DNA from: Tessaracoccus lacteus
GTDB lineage: Bacteria; Actinomycetota; Actinomycetes; Propionibacteriales; Propionibacteriaceae
DNA length: 64,000 bases
Direction: 5' to 3'
Assembly: GCF_029917005.1 (NCBI RefSeq)
Contig: NZ_CP123967.1
Coordinates: forward strand, 2,790,001 to 2,854,000
The notes below the pieces were generated by a model. That model was not told where the DNA came from. It saw only the letters and a program-made list of their open reading frames with translations, and made no database searches. Position numbers and translations under genes: made by a program. This document shows positions 46,945-56,609 of this stretch, one piece after another; positions within the stretch are counted from its first letter, which is position 1; each line of letters opens with the position of its first letter.

Positions 46945-47142
46945 ATCGTCTCCCTCTGCTCCGCTAGCTGCCTACGCACTCCATATAAGCGGCCATGGAC
47001 TCTCCCCGGGAGGGCATTGGGCGCGAGTTATCCGCATGTTCAACCACGCCATGTACCCCGTCATCTGCTGTTCATACGACGCTCACCCTCCCGACCCCCA
47101 CCGTTGGTCGACCGGGGCATCTTGGTCCGTAGGCTGCCTGAT

Positions 47143-48033
47143 GTGAAGCCCCCAAGGCGCCCGCGTTGGAGCGTGGTCATCCCCGCCCACAACTGCGCGC
47201 ATTACCTGACGTGGACCCTGCAGAGCGTGATGGGTCAGCTCGGCTGTCGCTCGGACGCCGAGATCATCGTCGTCGATGATGGCTCCACCGACCGACCGCA
47301 CGAGGTGGTCGACCGCTTCGGCGGGGGCAGAGTCACGATCGTGCGCAGCGATACCCCGCGCGGTGCGGTGCCGAACTTCAACCACTGCCTCGCGCAGGCG
47401 TCCGGCGAGCTGATCCACCTCCTCCACGGCGACGACCTTGTCCTTCCAGGCTTCTACGATGCCATGGACCGGGCCTTCGAGACGCCCGGGCTGGCGGCCG
47501 CCTTCTGCCGGACGCAGCACGTCGATTCCCACAGCAACCCCATGGCCGTGACCCGGCGCTATGTCCACGGCGGAGGCGTGTGGGGAGGAGCACTGATGGC
47601 GCTCGCCGCGTCCAACCGGATCTCGACGCCGTCGATGGTCGTCCACGCCGACACCTATGCCGCCGTCGGGACATTCGACGAGACGCTGCCACACGCCGCC
47701 GACTGGCACATGTGGGCACGCGTCGCGGCGCACGGCCCCGTCTACTTCGTCGACCAGGTGCTGGCGCAGTACCGCGTGCACGAGGCGAGCGACTCCAGTT
47801 CACGCATCCGCACGGGTGCGAACATGGCGGAGCGGTACTCGGCGTTGGAGCACGTGCTGAAGCTGGTGCCGCGGAACGTCCGGCCGAGGCTACGACGGTC
47901 GGCAGCGGCGCTCGGGTGCTACTACGCGCTCAGGATGACCAGGCGCCAGCTGCGCGCGGGCAATCTCGGCACGGCGGCGGTCCAGGCCGGATGGGCGGCA
48001 CGATCGCTGCGACGGGCGGTGCTGGCCGCATGA
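47143..48033 (+). CDS. Glycosyltransferase family 2
   Basis: A 296-residue GT-A enzyme that starts at a GTG (MKPPRRPRWSVVIPAHNCAHY); the longer ORF extends into the glf gene and is not credible. Motifs: IIVVDDGSTDRPHEVVDRF, LLHGDDLVLPGFYDAM (DXD position HGDD) and LPHAADWHMWARVAAHG near the acceptor site. The C-terminus is basic and helical. Its stop overlaps the ugd start by 4 nt (ATGA). Confidence 0.82.
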   Translation: MKPPRRPRWSVVIPAHNCAHYLTWTLQSVMGQLGCRSDAEIIVVDDGSTDRPHEVVDRFGGGRVTIVRSDTPRGAVPNFNHCLAQASGELIHLLHGDDLVLPGFYDAMDRAFETPGLAAAFCRTQHVDSHSNPMAVTRRYVHGGGVWGGALMALAASNRISTPSMVVHADTYAAVGTFDETLPHAADWHMWARVAAHGPVYFVDQVLAQYRVHEASDSSSRIRTGANMAERYSALEHVLKLVPRNVRPRLRRSAAALGCYYALRMTRRQLRAGNLGTAAVQAGWAARSLRRAVLAA

Positions 48034-49193
48034 GGGTCGCCGTAGCAGGACTGGGTTACGTGGGACTCGCGAACGCGACGCTGCTCGCGCAGCGACATGA
48101 GGTGGTTGCTCTCGACATCAACGCCGACCGCGTCGTGGCAGTCAACGAGCGGCGCTGCCCGATCGAAGACGTGGACATCGAGCGGTTCTTCGCCGAGGTG
48201 CCGCTCGATCTCAGGGCCACGACCGAACCGACGGAGGCCCTCGTCGGCGCCCGGTTCGTGGTCATCGCGACGCCGACGAACTACGACCAGGAGCTCAACG
48301 AGTTCGACACGTCGTCGATCGAGGCAGTCCTCGACCAGGTCGAAGAGCTGTCGCCGGACTCGACCGTGGTCATCAAGTCGACGGTGCCCGTCGGGTACAC
48401 GCGCCGGATCCGCGGCGCCTACCCCGGGCTGCGGATCCTGTTCTCGCCGGAGTTTCTCCGCGAGGGCCGGGCCCTGCACGACAACCTGCATCCGTCGCGG
48501 ATCGTGGTCGGTGACCCGGGCCCGGAGGCGGAGGAGTTCGCCCGCACCCTGCAGGAGGCGGCGCATGAGCCGGCGCCGGTGCTCATCACGCACACCACCG
48601 AGGCCGAGGCGATCAAGCTGTTCGCCAACACCTTCCTGGCACTGCGGGTCGCGTACTTCAACGAGCTCGACAGTTTCGCGCTGCAGCACGACCTGGACGC
48701 CCGGATGCTGCTGGAGGGGGTCTGCTTCGATGCCAGGATCGGCAGCTTCTACAACAATCCCAGCTTCGGCTACGGCGGATACTGCCTGCCGAAGGACAGC
48801 CAGCAGCTGCTCGCCAACTACCGCGACGTGCCGCAGAACCTGATACGCGCCGTCGTCGACTCCAACCAGACACGGCAGGACGTCATCGCCGCCGACGTGT
48901 TGGCGCGGGGTGCTGAGGTGGTCGGTGTGCACCGGCTGACGATGAAGGCGGGGTCGGACAACATCCGGGAGTCGTCGGTGCAGGGCGTGATCCGTCGGCT
49001 CCGCGACGCTGGGGCCACCGTCGTGATCTACGAGCCCATGATCGAGGGCGCGACGTTCGCGGGCTGCGAGCTCGTCGAGAGCCTCGACGAGCTCAAGCGT
49101 CGCGCGGACCTGATCATCGCGAACCGGTGGTCCGACGAGCTGGACGACGTCGCGGATCGGGTCTACTCCCGCGACGTGTTCCGCGCCAACTGA
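48030..49193 (+). CDS. ugd: UDP-glucose 6-dehydrogenase (nucleotide sugar dehydrogenase), copy 2
   Basis: A second short-type nucleotide sugar dehydrogenase, 387 residues. Rossmann motif [63 protein letters not shown], and catalytic C252 in [15 protein letters not shown]-terminal [15 protein letters not shown] intact. Similar to but clearly different from copy 1. Coupled to the preceding glycosyltransferase, so glucuronate addition may be linked to that enzyme's product. Confidence 0.88.
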   Translation: MRVAVAGLGYVGLANATLLAQRHEVVALDINADRVVAVNERRCPIEDVDIERFFAEVPLDLRATTEPTEALVGARFVVIATPTNYDQELNEFDTSSIEAVLDQVEELSPDSTVVIKSTVPVGYTRRIRGAYPGLRILFSPEFLREGRALHDNLHPSRIVVGDPGPEAEEFARTLQEAAHEPAPVLITHTTEAEAIKLFANTFLALRVAYFNELDSFALQHDLDARMLLEGVCFDARIGSFYNNPSFGYGGYCLPKDSQQLLANYRDVPQNLIRAVVDSNQTRQDVIAADVLARGAEVVGVHRLTMKAGSDNIRESSVQGVIRRLRDAGATVVIYEPMIEGATFAGCELVESLDELKRRADLIIANRWSDELDDVADRVYSRDVFRAN

Positions 49194-49375
49194 CTCCGTC
49201 GGGGCACCCTCCCCACGAACCGTGTGCCGCCCTTCCCGCGGATCGTCGGCCGTCCTTCCCACGCGACCCCGTCCGTCGCGCTCCCTCGGACCGTCCGGCG
49301 CGGTCCCGAAAATCGACCAGTGAACGGTTCTCCCCGGTCCGGACACGAGAAGCGCACACTCCCTCGTGGGTCGGG

Positions 49376-50371
49376 TCAGCCTGCCAGCGTCGCGACCAGA
49401 ACCGCCTTGATGGTGTGCATGCGGTTCTCGGCCTGATCGAAGACGATGCTCGCCTCCGATTCGAAGACGTCGTCGGTGACCTCGACGCCCTCGATGCCGA
49501 ACTGCTCCTTGAGGTCGCGGCCGACGGACGTGCCGAGGTCGTGGAACGCAGGCAGGCAGTGCATGAACTTCACGTCGGGGTTGCCGGTGAGGGCGAGGAG
49601 TTCGGCGTTGACCTGGTAGGGCCGCAGCAGCGCGATCCTCTCGGCCCAGACCTCCTTGGGCTCACCGAGGGAGACCCAGACGTCGGTGTAGATGAAGTCG
49701 CAGCCCTTGACCCCGACGGCGACATCGTCGGTGACGGTGATGCGGGCGCCGGTGGTCTCCGCGATGGTGCGGGCCCGCTCGACGATCTCGGGGGCGTTGT
49801 GCTGCGAGACCGGCGCGACCATGCGCACGTCCATGCCCATCATGGCGCCGGAGATCAGCAGCGAGTTGCCGACGTTGTTGCGGGCGTCGCCCATGAACGC
49901 GAAGGCGATCTCGTTCAGCGGCTTGTCGGAGTGCTCGATCATGGTGAGCTGGTCGGCGAGCATCTGCGTGGGGTGCCAGTCGTCGGTGAGCCCGTTGAAG
50001 ACGGGCACGCCGGCGTGGGCGGCGAGGGTCTCGACGACGTCCTGGCCGGACCCGCGGTACTCGATGCCGTCGTACCAGCGGCCGAGCACACGGGCGGTGT
50101 CGGCGGCCGACTCCTTGTGTCCGATCTGCGAGCCGGACGGGTCGAGGTAGGTGGTGGTGCCGCCCTGGTCGGCCATGGCGACCTCGAACGCGCAGCGGGT
50201 GCGCGTCGACGTCTTCTCGAACAGCAGCGCGACCTGCTTCCCCTCGAGCCGCTTCGTCTCTCGACGCTCGCGTCGCTCGGCCTTCAGCTCGGCTGCGAGG
50301 TCGAGCAGACCCCGCCATTCGTCGGTGGTGAAGTCGAGTTCCTTGAGGAAGCTGCGGCCGAGCAGGCTCAT
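49376..50371 (-). CDS. argF: Ornithine carbamoyltransferase
   Basis: Condenses carbamoyl phosphate with ornithine to citrulline (arginine synthesis), or runs in reverse in the arginine deiminase pathway. 331 residues from the ATG giving [15 protein letters not shown]: the carbamoyl-phosphate site [50 protein letters not shown], and MHCLPAFHD with the catalytic Cys. Length and the HCLP motif fit both ArgF and catabolic ArcB; no other arg or arc gene is adjacent, so the direction is open. A single gene, convergent with ugd copy 2. Confidence 0.93.
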   Translation of the reverse strand: MSLLGRSFLKELDFTTDEWRGLLDLAAELKAERRERRETKRLEGKQVALLFEKTSTRTRCAFEVAMADQGGTTTYLDPSGSQIGHKESAADTARVLGRWYDGIEYRGSGQDVVETLAAHAGVPVFNGLTDDWHPTQMLADQLTMIEHSDKPLNEIAFAFMGDARNNVGNSLLISGAMMGMDVRMVAPVSQHNAPEIVERARTIAETTGARITVTDDVAVGVKGCDFIYTDVWVSLGEPKEVWAERIALLRPYQVNAELLALTGNPDVKFMHCLPAFHDLGTSVGRDLKEQFGIEGVEVTDDVFESEASIVFDQAENRMHTIKAVLVATLAG

Positions 50372-50496
50372 GGCGGCGCCTTTCGTGAGGTGAGTCTTCA
50401 CCCTAGTACCGCGCACGTCGGCGCGGTCGGCAGGTTCATGCGTCGCAGGAGTTCGCCGGCCGCCATACGGTCCAGCCCCGCCCACTTCCTCATCCC

Positions 50497-50571
50497 GCGC
50501 ACAACTGTGGCCTGGTCCCCAGCACCCGGAAACAGCGCGCGTGCTGGGGACCAGGCCACTCTTGTGCGCGA
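50497..50571. repeat. Long hairpin with 30-bp arms between argF and the phosphatase gene
   Basis: Left arm 50497-50526 and right arm 50542-50571 pair at 28 of 30 positions (left begins CGCGCACAACTGTGGCCTGG, right ends AGGCCACTCTTGTGCGCG) around a 15-base loop. It is upstream of argF and downstream of the phosphatase gene, both on the minus strand. It may end transcription of the phosphatase gene or be a small palindromic element. The rest of the 282-base gap holds no gene. Confidence 0.88.
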
Positions 50572-50653
50572 ACCAGGCTGGCTCGGGCGGAGGGCGCCCA
50601 AAAGGAGGGCGGCCACGCAGGCAGGCAGCTCGATCAGGCCGCCCCGGAACCGG

Positions 50654-51127
50654 TCACGCAGGCGTGGCCGGGTGCCACTCTGCCGTGACGGCTTCCAGGA
50701 TCCCCGGCATGGCCGCCTCAATGTCCGACAGCGTCGACTCGAAGCCCGCCGGGCCGCCGTACCAGGGGTCGTCGAGGGGTTCACCCTTCTTCTCCGGGTT
50801 GTAGTCGTTGAGCAGCTCGACGGGGACGCCGGGGGCCAAGCCGCGCAGCCGGGCGACCTGGAACGGCTCGACGGCGATCACCAGGTCGGCGTCGCGGAGG
50901 TCAGCCGAGGTGACCTGCCGCGCCTCGTGGGCGTCGGTGCGGTAGCCGGCGTCATCCAACACGCGCACGGCCCGCAGGTCGATGGGGTTGCCACGTTCCT
51001 CGTCGGAGATACCGAAGCTGGACACCTCGACGTCGAGGCCCTGCTCGTCGATGAGCTTCTCGGCGACGCGCTCCGCCATCGGGGAGCGGCAGATGTTGCC
51101 CCAGCAGACGAAAACCAGCTTTGTCAT
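50654..51127 (-). CDS. Low-molecular-weight protein-tyrosine phosphatase
   Basis: A 157-residue cytoplasmic phosphatase. The N-terminal P-loop C8-W-G-N-I-C-R14-S (CX5R) follows TKLVFV, and the general-acid Asp is in [10 protein letters not shown]. The fold and length match LMW-PTPases such as Wzb or MptpA. Such enzymes often reverse tyrosine phosphorylation controlling polysaccharide export, and a glycan export locus is about 10 kb away, but no tyrosine kinase gene is seen in the window. Confidence 0.93.
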   Translation of the reverse strand: MTKLVFVCWGNICRSPMAERVAEKLIDEQGLDVEVSSFGISDEERGNPIDLRAVRVLDDAGYRTDAHEARQVTSADLRDADLVIAVEPFQVARLRGLAPGVPVELLNDYNPEKKGEPLDDPWYGGPAGFESTLSDIEAAMPGILEAVTAEWHPATPA

Positions 51128-51220
51128 GCGGACACACTAGCGACCGGCACGGCTGCCGGGTGGAGTCGGTGGACCCAGGTAGGATGCCAGCAGTCGGTGG
51201 AAAGTGACAGGGTTACAGGC

Positions 51221-51907
51221 ATGCACATCTTGGTGGTGGACGACGATCAGGCCGTTCGAGATTCGCTCGCTCGCTCGCTGACCTACTCCGGCGACGACGT
51301 ACAGACCGCAGCCGACGGCGTGGAGGCCCTCGCCAAGCTCGTGAGCTACCAGCCGGACGCCATCATCATGGACGTGATGATGCCGAGGCTCGACGGTCTC
51401 GAGACCACCCGGATGCTCCGCCAGGGCGGCAACGACATCCCCATTCTCATCCTGACAGCGCGCGACGCGGTCGGCGACCGGGTCGACGGCCTAGACGCCG
51501 GCGCCGACGACTACATGGTCAAGCCCTTCGCGCTCGACGAGCTCCTCGCGCGCCTGCGGGCCCTCACCCGGCGCTCGAAGCCGGCCCCCGAGGCCGAGTC
51601 GCGGGTGCTGACCTTCCAGGACGTGACCCTCGACACCCAGCACCGCGAGGTGACCCGCGGCGGGCAGCACATCTCCCTGACGCGCACCGAGTTCGCACTG
51701 CTCCAGGTGTTCATGGAGAACCCCCGTCGCGTGATGGAGCGCAACACCCTGCTGAACGAGGTGTGGGGGTTCGAGTTCCCGACGACGGCGAACTCGCTCG
51801 AGGTCTACATCGGCTACCTGCGCCGCAAGACGGAGGCCGGCGGCAAGTCCCGCCTCATCCACACGGTGCGGGGCATCGGTTACGTCCTGCGTGAATCGCC
51901 CCCGTGA
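51221..51907 (+). CDS. OmpR-family response regulator
   Basis: A 228-residue DNA-binding response regulator, most like actinobacterial MprA/PrrA types. Receiver domain (1-118): acidic pair D7/D8 in VVDDDQ, phospho-acceptor D51 in AIIMDVMMP, Thr in LILTARD and Lys in MVKPF. The C-terminal winged helix (about 130-225) includes [20 protein letters not shown] and [14 protein letters not shown]. Its stop overlaps the GTG of the kinase gene by 4 nt, so they form one two-component system. Confidence 0.92.
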   Translation: MHILVVDDDQAVRDSLARSLTYSGDDVQTAADGVEALAKLVSYQPDAIIMDVMMPRLDGLETTRMLRQGGNDIPILILTARDAVGDRVDGLDAGADDYMVKPFALDELLARLRALTRRSKPAPEAESRVLTFQDVTLDTQHREVTRGGQHISLTRTEFALLQVFMENPRRVMERNTLLNEVWGFEFPTTANSLEVYIGYLRRKTEAGGKSRLIHTVRGIGYVLRESPP

Positions 51908-53325
51908 TCGGCAGCTGGTGGATCCGGATCAGTCGGGCGATCAACCGCCTAGCCAGTGGGCAGTCACTGCAGTGGCGCCTGGCGTTCCTGACCGGTCTCT
52001 CCGTCGCGCTGTCGGTGATCCTCGTCGGCGGCGCGACGTACACCGTCGCGCGGTGGTCGCTGCTTGACCAGCTCGACAACGAGCTGACCGCCGTCGCACA
52101 GGACCTGGCGACCACCGTCGCCACGAACATCGAGACGATGGGTGGCCTCACGTCGGGCACGCTCGAGACATCGAACGGCCTGATGTCACTGGTGCGTGCC
52201 GACGGCGTGGTGTCCCAGATGCCCGGGCAGAGCGTCGACCTGCTTGCCGGACCCGAAGAGATCAGCATCGCGCGGCTGCGCGCCGGATCGTCGGCCCGCG
52301 ATGTGTACGAGGGCGGCGTCGTCTACCGCGCCGTCGCCGTCCCGTTGACGACCTCCGAGGGCCACTACGCGGTGATGTTCGCGCGCCCCACGACCGCGCT
52401 CGAGTCGACGCTGGCCTCGCTCTGGCTGGTGCTGCTGACCGCCGGGCTCCTTGGCGTCGTGACGACCACCACCGCCGCGCTGTGGACCGCGCGCGCCGTC
52501 CTGGCACCCGTGCGCCGACTGTCACTGGCCGTGAAGGCCGTCACGCAGACAGACCAGCTGAACCCGATCCGTATCTACGGCCGTGACGACCTCGGCGAAC
52601 TGACGCAGTCGTTCAACACCATGCTGAAGTCGCTGCAGCAGTCGAGGGAGCAGCAACGCCAGCTGATCGCCGACGCCGGCCACGAGCTCCGCACCCCGCT
52701 GACGTCGATGCGCACGAACGTCGAACTGCTGGTGGCCGACGACAAGTCCGGCATGCTGCCCGAGGGTGCGCGCTCCGAGGTCCTCGGCGACGTCGCGGCC
52801 CAGCTGGGCGAGTTCTCTGCGCTGGTGGGCGACCTCGTCGCCCTGACCCGCGACGACCACCTCCAGCGCCCCCACGAGTTCCTCGACCTGGCCGAGGTCA
52901 CCGACTCCGCCATCGCCCGCGCCCGCCGCCGCGGACCCAACATCAACTTCGCCGTCTCGATGGAGTCCACCCCGGTGATGGGCGACCCGTCGACGCTCGA
53001 GCGGGCCATCACGAACCTGCTCGACAACGCGGTGAAGTTCTCGCCGTCCGACGGGACCATCAAGGTGGACCTGCGCGACGGAACCCTCACGATCGTCGAC
53101 GCGGGCCCGGGCATCGACGAGGACGACCTGCCCAACATCTTCGACCGGTTCTACCGCTCCGACAAGGCCCGCAACACCCCCGGCACGGGCCTTGGCCTGT
53201 CCATCGTCGCGCACACGGCCAAGGCGCATGGGGGCTCGGTGAAGGCCGGTAACGAGCCAGGCGGCGGCGCCAGGTTCACGTTCAGGATCCCCGTCGCAGA
53301 GATCCCGGAGGAGTTCCGGGACTGA
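51904..53325 (+). CDS. Sensor histidine kinase (MprB-like)
   Basis: A 473-residue membrane sensor kinase. Two membrane helices (about 27-46 and 172-195) flank a 125-residue extracellular sensing domain with no recognised fold; a HAMP domain follows ([20 protein letters not shown]). The phospho-accepting H260 lies in [16 protein letters not shown]-binding boxes are [13 protein letters not shown]1 [16 protein letters not shown], and G2 GTGLGLSI. Starts at GTG overlapping the regulator stop. Resembles envelope-stress systems such as MprAB; the stimulus is not known. Confidence 0.92.
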   Translation: MIGSWWIRISRAINRLASGQSLQWRLAFLTGLSVALSVILVGGATYTVARWSLLDQLDNELTAVAQDLATTVATNIETMGGLTSGTLETSNGLMSLVRADGVVSQMPGQSVDLLAGPEEISIARLRAGSSARDVYEGGVVYRAVAVPLTTSEGHYAVMFARPTTALESTLASLWLVLLTAGLLGVVTTTTAALWTARAVLAPVRRLSLAVKAVTQTDQLNPIRIYGRDDLGELTQSFNTMLKSLQQSREQQRQLIADAGHELRTPLTSMRTNVELLVADDKSGMLPEGARSEVLGDVAAQLGEFSALVGDLVALTRDDHLQRPHEFLDLAEVTDSAIARARRRGPNINFAVSMESTPVMGDPSTLERAITNLLDNAVKFSPSDGTIKVDLRDGTLTIVDAGPGIDEDDLPNIFDRFYRSDKARNTPGTGLGLSIVAHTAKAHGGSVKAGNEPGGGARFTFRIPVAEIPEEFRD

Positions 53326-53515
53326 CGCTCCTAAGACAGGAAGGCTTCCAGACTAGCGACTGCGCAGTAGCACTTTGGAACTCCTATCCACCGCGCAGCC
53401 GATCCAGCACTGGGGAGCAGCCTCCGTATCAGATCTACGCCGTCGCATGCTGCGTACACCACGTAGCCATGTAGTATTCCAGCCACGCTAGTTCCAACGG
53501 TGGACGGAGGATGGA

Positions 53516-54478
53516 ATGAACGACCATGTCGGCCGCGACAAGAATAATCCGTTGGATCAGGCCAAGCCTCCAGACTCAGATGCCTCCGCGCACGAGTCTG
53601 CAGGTGCCGCCCCGGGCCCACGACGGGTGCGGAACTGGCTCCGTAGCCCATATCAACCGTCTACGTGGCAAATAATAGCATTAGCATGCATCGGTGGATT
53701 CTTCTCTAACCTCGTCTTTCCTTCTGGCTTTACGGTCGCAAACTGGATACATGAAGATGCCGCCTCGGCCGAACAGGCCGAACAACTAAAGGAAGTAGCC
53801 AAAGAGATTAGAGAAGGGTTCCGAGGACTAAACCCAAGTCCCACAACCAGGACCGAGACAGCCTCTCAGGATGCATGCCGAGACGACGGCGAAATGTATG
53901 ACGGAGGAAGCTGGGGCCCTTCGCGACCATTGTTTCGAACTATAGACGCGCCCCCGACATACGCACATTTCAACTCAGTCATCACAAACCCTGCCACCGG
54001 CGACGAGCGCAACTTCTACGTCGTCAGAGATGCAGCGATAACGCAGGATGGCGGATGGCAAGACAGTGTGACCGTAGAGCGTGGACATACTTACGTGATG
54101 CGGATCTACATCGTGAACAATTCAACAGACGACAGCGCTCTAGCCACTGGCACCCGACTCACGGTCAGCCTTCCAACATGCACGGGAACATCAATCGGCA
54201 GTTCTGCTTACATCTCCGCGTTCGACAGTTTCCCCGGGGAACTCTGGAACGATGTCGCATTCACGAGCGACGAGCCTTTCAATCTCGCCTACCGCCCCGC
54301 TACCGCAGAGATCTATAACAACGCTCAAGGAAGTCCCTTCGCTTTGACAACAACGGATTTCCTAGAGGCCGAGGGACAACTGATTGGATTCGACGACTTT
54401 GATGGCGTCGTGCGACCCGGTTACGCGTACGCCAACTACTTCTACTTCGAAGTTGTGCCCCAGTTTGCTCCTGAATAG
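53516..54478 (+). CDS. Membrane-anchored surface protein of unknown function in AT-richer DNA
   Basis: A 320-residue protein with a good GGAGG ribosome site 6 bases before the ATG. A hydrophilic cytoplasmic N-terminus is followed by one membrane helix (about residues 51-70, WQIIALACIGGFFSNLVFPS), a short charged helix, and a 230-residue extracellular domain. That domain has segments TNPATGDERNFYVVRDA, GHTYVMRIYIVNNSTDDSAL, and the ending YANYFYFEVVPQFAPE; I recall unnamed conserved domains of this appearance in actinobacterial surface proteins, but cannot assign a function. Base composition and codon use are clearly less GC-rich than the surroundings, suggesting transfer. It opens the accessory region. 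Confidence 0.7.
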   Translation: MNDHVGRDKNNPLDQAKPPDSDASAHESAGAAPGPRRVRNWLRSPYQPSTWQIIALACIGGFFSNLVFPSGFTVANWIHEDAASAEQAEQLKEVAKEIREGFRGLNPSPTTRTETASQDACRDDGEMYDGGSWGPSRPLFRTIDAPPTYAHFNSVITNPATGDERNFYVVRDAAITQDGGWQDSVTVERGHTYVMRIYIVNNSTDDSALATGTRLTVSLPTCTGTSIGSSAYISAFDSFPGELWNDVAFTSDEPFNLAYRPATAEIYNNAQGSPFALTTTDFLEAEGQLIGFDDFDGVVRPGYAYANYFYFEVVPQFAPE

Positions 54479-54539
54479 ACTCTCCGCGCTCCACATCTGG
54501 ACAGGCGGACAGAACGACCTGGGGCTGCCCAACCTGTGT

Positions 54540-55046
54540 GTCGTGGAGCATGCGCATGATCGACAGCGGGCGAAGTTGATCAACGCTCCAGTTCCACGGC
54601 GCCACGCGGTAGTGGTGGCGGAAACGACGATGGCGGTGCCCGGAGCGGTCGCGTGCGGTGACCTCGTTCATGGAGCAGGACTCACAGCTCGCGCGCCTAG
54701 AACACTGCCCATCAGCCGGGCCACGTAGTGGACAACCGGGCAGATGCGGCGGGAGAACGCCTAGGTCCACGGCTTGCCCATCCAGCTAGTCTGCGTCTAA
54801 AGACCCCGTGGCGAGCCGTCAAACGTGTCCTTGGAGCAGCGGGCGACGATGAGACCCGCTTCGCGGGTGTGACCACATTTTGCGTTGACGAACGCATCTG
54901 GCATCACGTCTCCACCAAGCCTATCGACCAGGGCGGCCGCGGCCCGAAGAACTAACCGCCATGGTTGATCTCACCCGCGACAAGCACTGACATGTCCGGG
55001 CGTCGCTCCTCGAGCCTGGCCCCGGGTCGCTCTGGGGAGGCTTACT
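54540..55046 (+). pseudogene. Old ISL3-family transposase relic, left part
   Basis: Translated with frame changes, fragments of an ISL3 (IS1165-like) transposase are visible: WRKRRWRCPE and TSFMEQDSQLAR (N-terminal zinc region), then RFAGVTTFCVDERIWHHVST with KPIDQGGRGPK (DDE start) and ELTAMVDLTRDKH, a stop, HVRASLLEPGPG and GRSGEAY. Many substitutions, stops and frame changes show an ancient copy. It belongs to a different subgroup from the intact-ended ISL3 element that splits it. Confidence 0.75.
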
Positions 55047-56490
55047 GGCTCATCGCAATTGAGGGTGTAGGTGTGGTCTGAATCCTCCGGCTTCGAGCAG
55101 ACTTCGCGCGATGTAGTGCGTCAGGTTCCGGAAGCCCAGGGCGGAGCCGCGGAGGTGTTCGAGGCGCCCGTTGATGGCCTCGGTGGGGCCGTTGCTGGTG
55201 CCGGGGCGGTCGAAGAACGCGAGGATGTCTGCGGCGCGCAGCTTCAGGGTCCGACCGAGCCTGCGCAGTTCGATGACCCCGGAAGGCACACCGTGGGTGA
55301 GGGAGTCGATGAGCTGTTGCATGACGAACTTGCCGAGCTTCCGGTCGGGTTCCCGGTAGGCGGTGACCATGCGCTGGTAGATGCCCCAGGTCGCCTCAAC
55401 GTCGGCGTGCTGCTCATCGGCGAACAGTGTTTCCAGACGGGCCTGCTGCTTCTGCGTGAGCAGGCTCGCTCCGGTGTGGAGGGTGCGGCGGGCCTTGTAG
55501 AGAGGATCCTCCTTCCTCCCGCGTCGCCCGAGAGCGTCACGTTGGACACGGCGTCGGCACTCATCGAGCGCATCACCGGCCAAGCGGACGACGTGGAAGG
55601 GATCCATCACCGCGGTGGCGTCGGGCAGTTCTTCGGTGGTGGCGGTCTTGAATCCGGTGAATCCGTCCATCGCGACCACCTCCACTGCAGAGCGCCATTG
55701 CTCCGGTCGGCTGGCGAGCCAGGTCTTGAACACGTGCTTGGAGCGACCTTCGACCATGTCCAACAGGCGGGCCGCGCCGGTGTCGTCCCTGACCGGGGTG
55801 AGGTCGATGATCACGGTGACGTACTTGTCGCCGTGCCGGGTGTGACGCCAGATGTGCTCGTCGACGCCGAGCACTGCGACGCCGTCGAAGCGGTGCGGGT
55901 CGTTGATCAGCACCCTGCGTTCTTTGGCCAAGACCGCGTCGTTGGCGGTGTTCCACGACACCGCCAAGCCGTCGGCGATCCGGGGCCACGGTCAGGTGGG
56001 CCAGCACCAGGCCTTCCAATGCCCACCGCAGCCCACGCCGGGACACCTTGGCTCGCGGCTCGGCGGCCTTAGTCATGTCCTGGCGCCACACATGCCCGCA
56101 TTCGGCGCAGCGGTAGCGACGCACCGTGACCAGCAGGACGGTCGGCCGCCAGCCGAACGGCTCGTGCGCCAGCCGACGCACCACAGTGCCGCGCGGGGTC
56201 CCCTCGCAGCCGCACCGCCGGCACCACTGATCCGGCTCGACGACCCGGCAGGCCAGCACCGCACGATCCGGGTCGATCTGTTGGCCCACGGCCTCGAGAC
56301 CGAGCTCGTCAAGACGGGTGAACGTGGTCAGGTCAGGGCGCGTGAAGGTAGCGTGGGACACGTCGAGGTCTTCCGGATGGGCAGTGTGAGAACTTCCATC
56401 ATCGGGAGGCCTCGACCCTCAACCACGCACCGACGCGCCGCCCCTGATCACCCCGCCGATACACCCTCAACTGTGATGAGCCGGCTTACT
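55039..56490. mobile_element. ISL3-family insertion sequence with 8-bp target duplication
   Basis: The element itself is 55047-56482 (1436 bases), bounded by 23-base inverted repeats (GGCTCATCGCAATTGAGGGT… at 55047-55069 and its inverse at 56460-56482) matching at 21 of 23 positions. It is flanked by the direct repeat GGCTTACT at 55039-55046 and 56483-56490, the 8-bp duplication usual in this family. Joining the flanks across the element restores the older relic's reading (GEAYSSWLRDRRDT). A clean, fairly recent insertion. Confidence 0.95.
55050..56361 (-). pseudogene. ISL3-family transposase, one-base frameshift
   Basis: A 436-residue DDE transposase if repaired. N-terminal part: MSHATFTRPDLTTFTRLDEL, zinc finger CRRCGCEG and CAECGHVWRQD, HTH-like SRRGLRWALEGLVLAHLTVA. 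There, four Cs occur where three are needed (55987-55990), so the direct frame gives PDRRRLGG; one frame over it continues RIADGLAVSWNTANDAVLA. Catalytic core: VLGVDEHIWRH, VVAMDGFTGFK, AVMDPFHVVRLAGDAL, and the C-terminal FFDRPGTSNGPTEAINGRLE (Glu). The element ends and target duplication are perfect, so the frameshift is either recent or a sequencing error. Confidence 0.88.
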
Positions 56491-56600
56491 CATCATGGCT
56501 ACGCGACCGCCGCGACACGCTCTCGAAGGCGTCGAGATCGCCACGCTGGACCCGTTGAACGGCTACCAGAACGCAAACGACCAGGTGGCGGACGACCGGC
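56483..56600 (+). pseudogene. Old ISL3-family transposase relic, right part
   Basis: The continuation of the relic at 54540: after GEAY the flank reads SSWLRDRRDT, then after a frame change EGVEIATLDPLNGYQNANDQ and VADDRP, the usual second-Asp region of ISL3 transposases (ATLDPF-type). It fades near the end of the helicase gene. Confidence 0.75.
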
Positions 56601-56609
56601 CACACCCCC

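Noticed and set aside
50398-50784. Minus-strand ORF covering the long hairpin
   Set aside because: It overlaps the phosphatase gene in another frame and crosses the palindrome; no motif.
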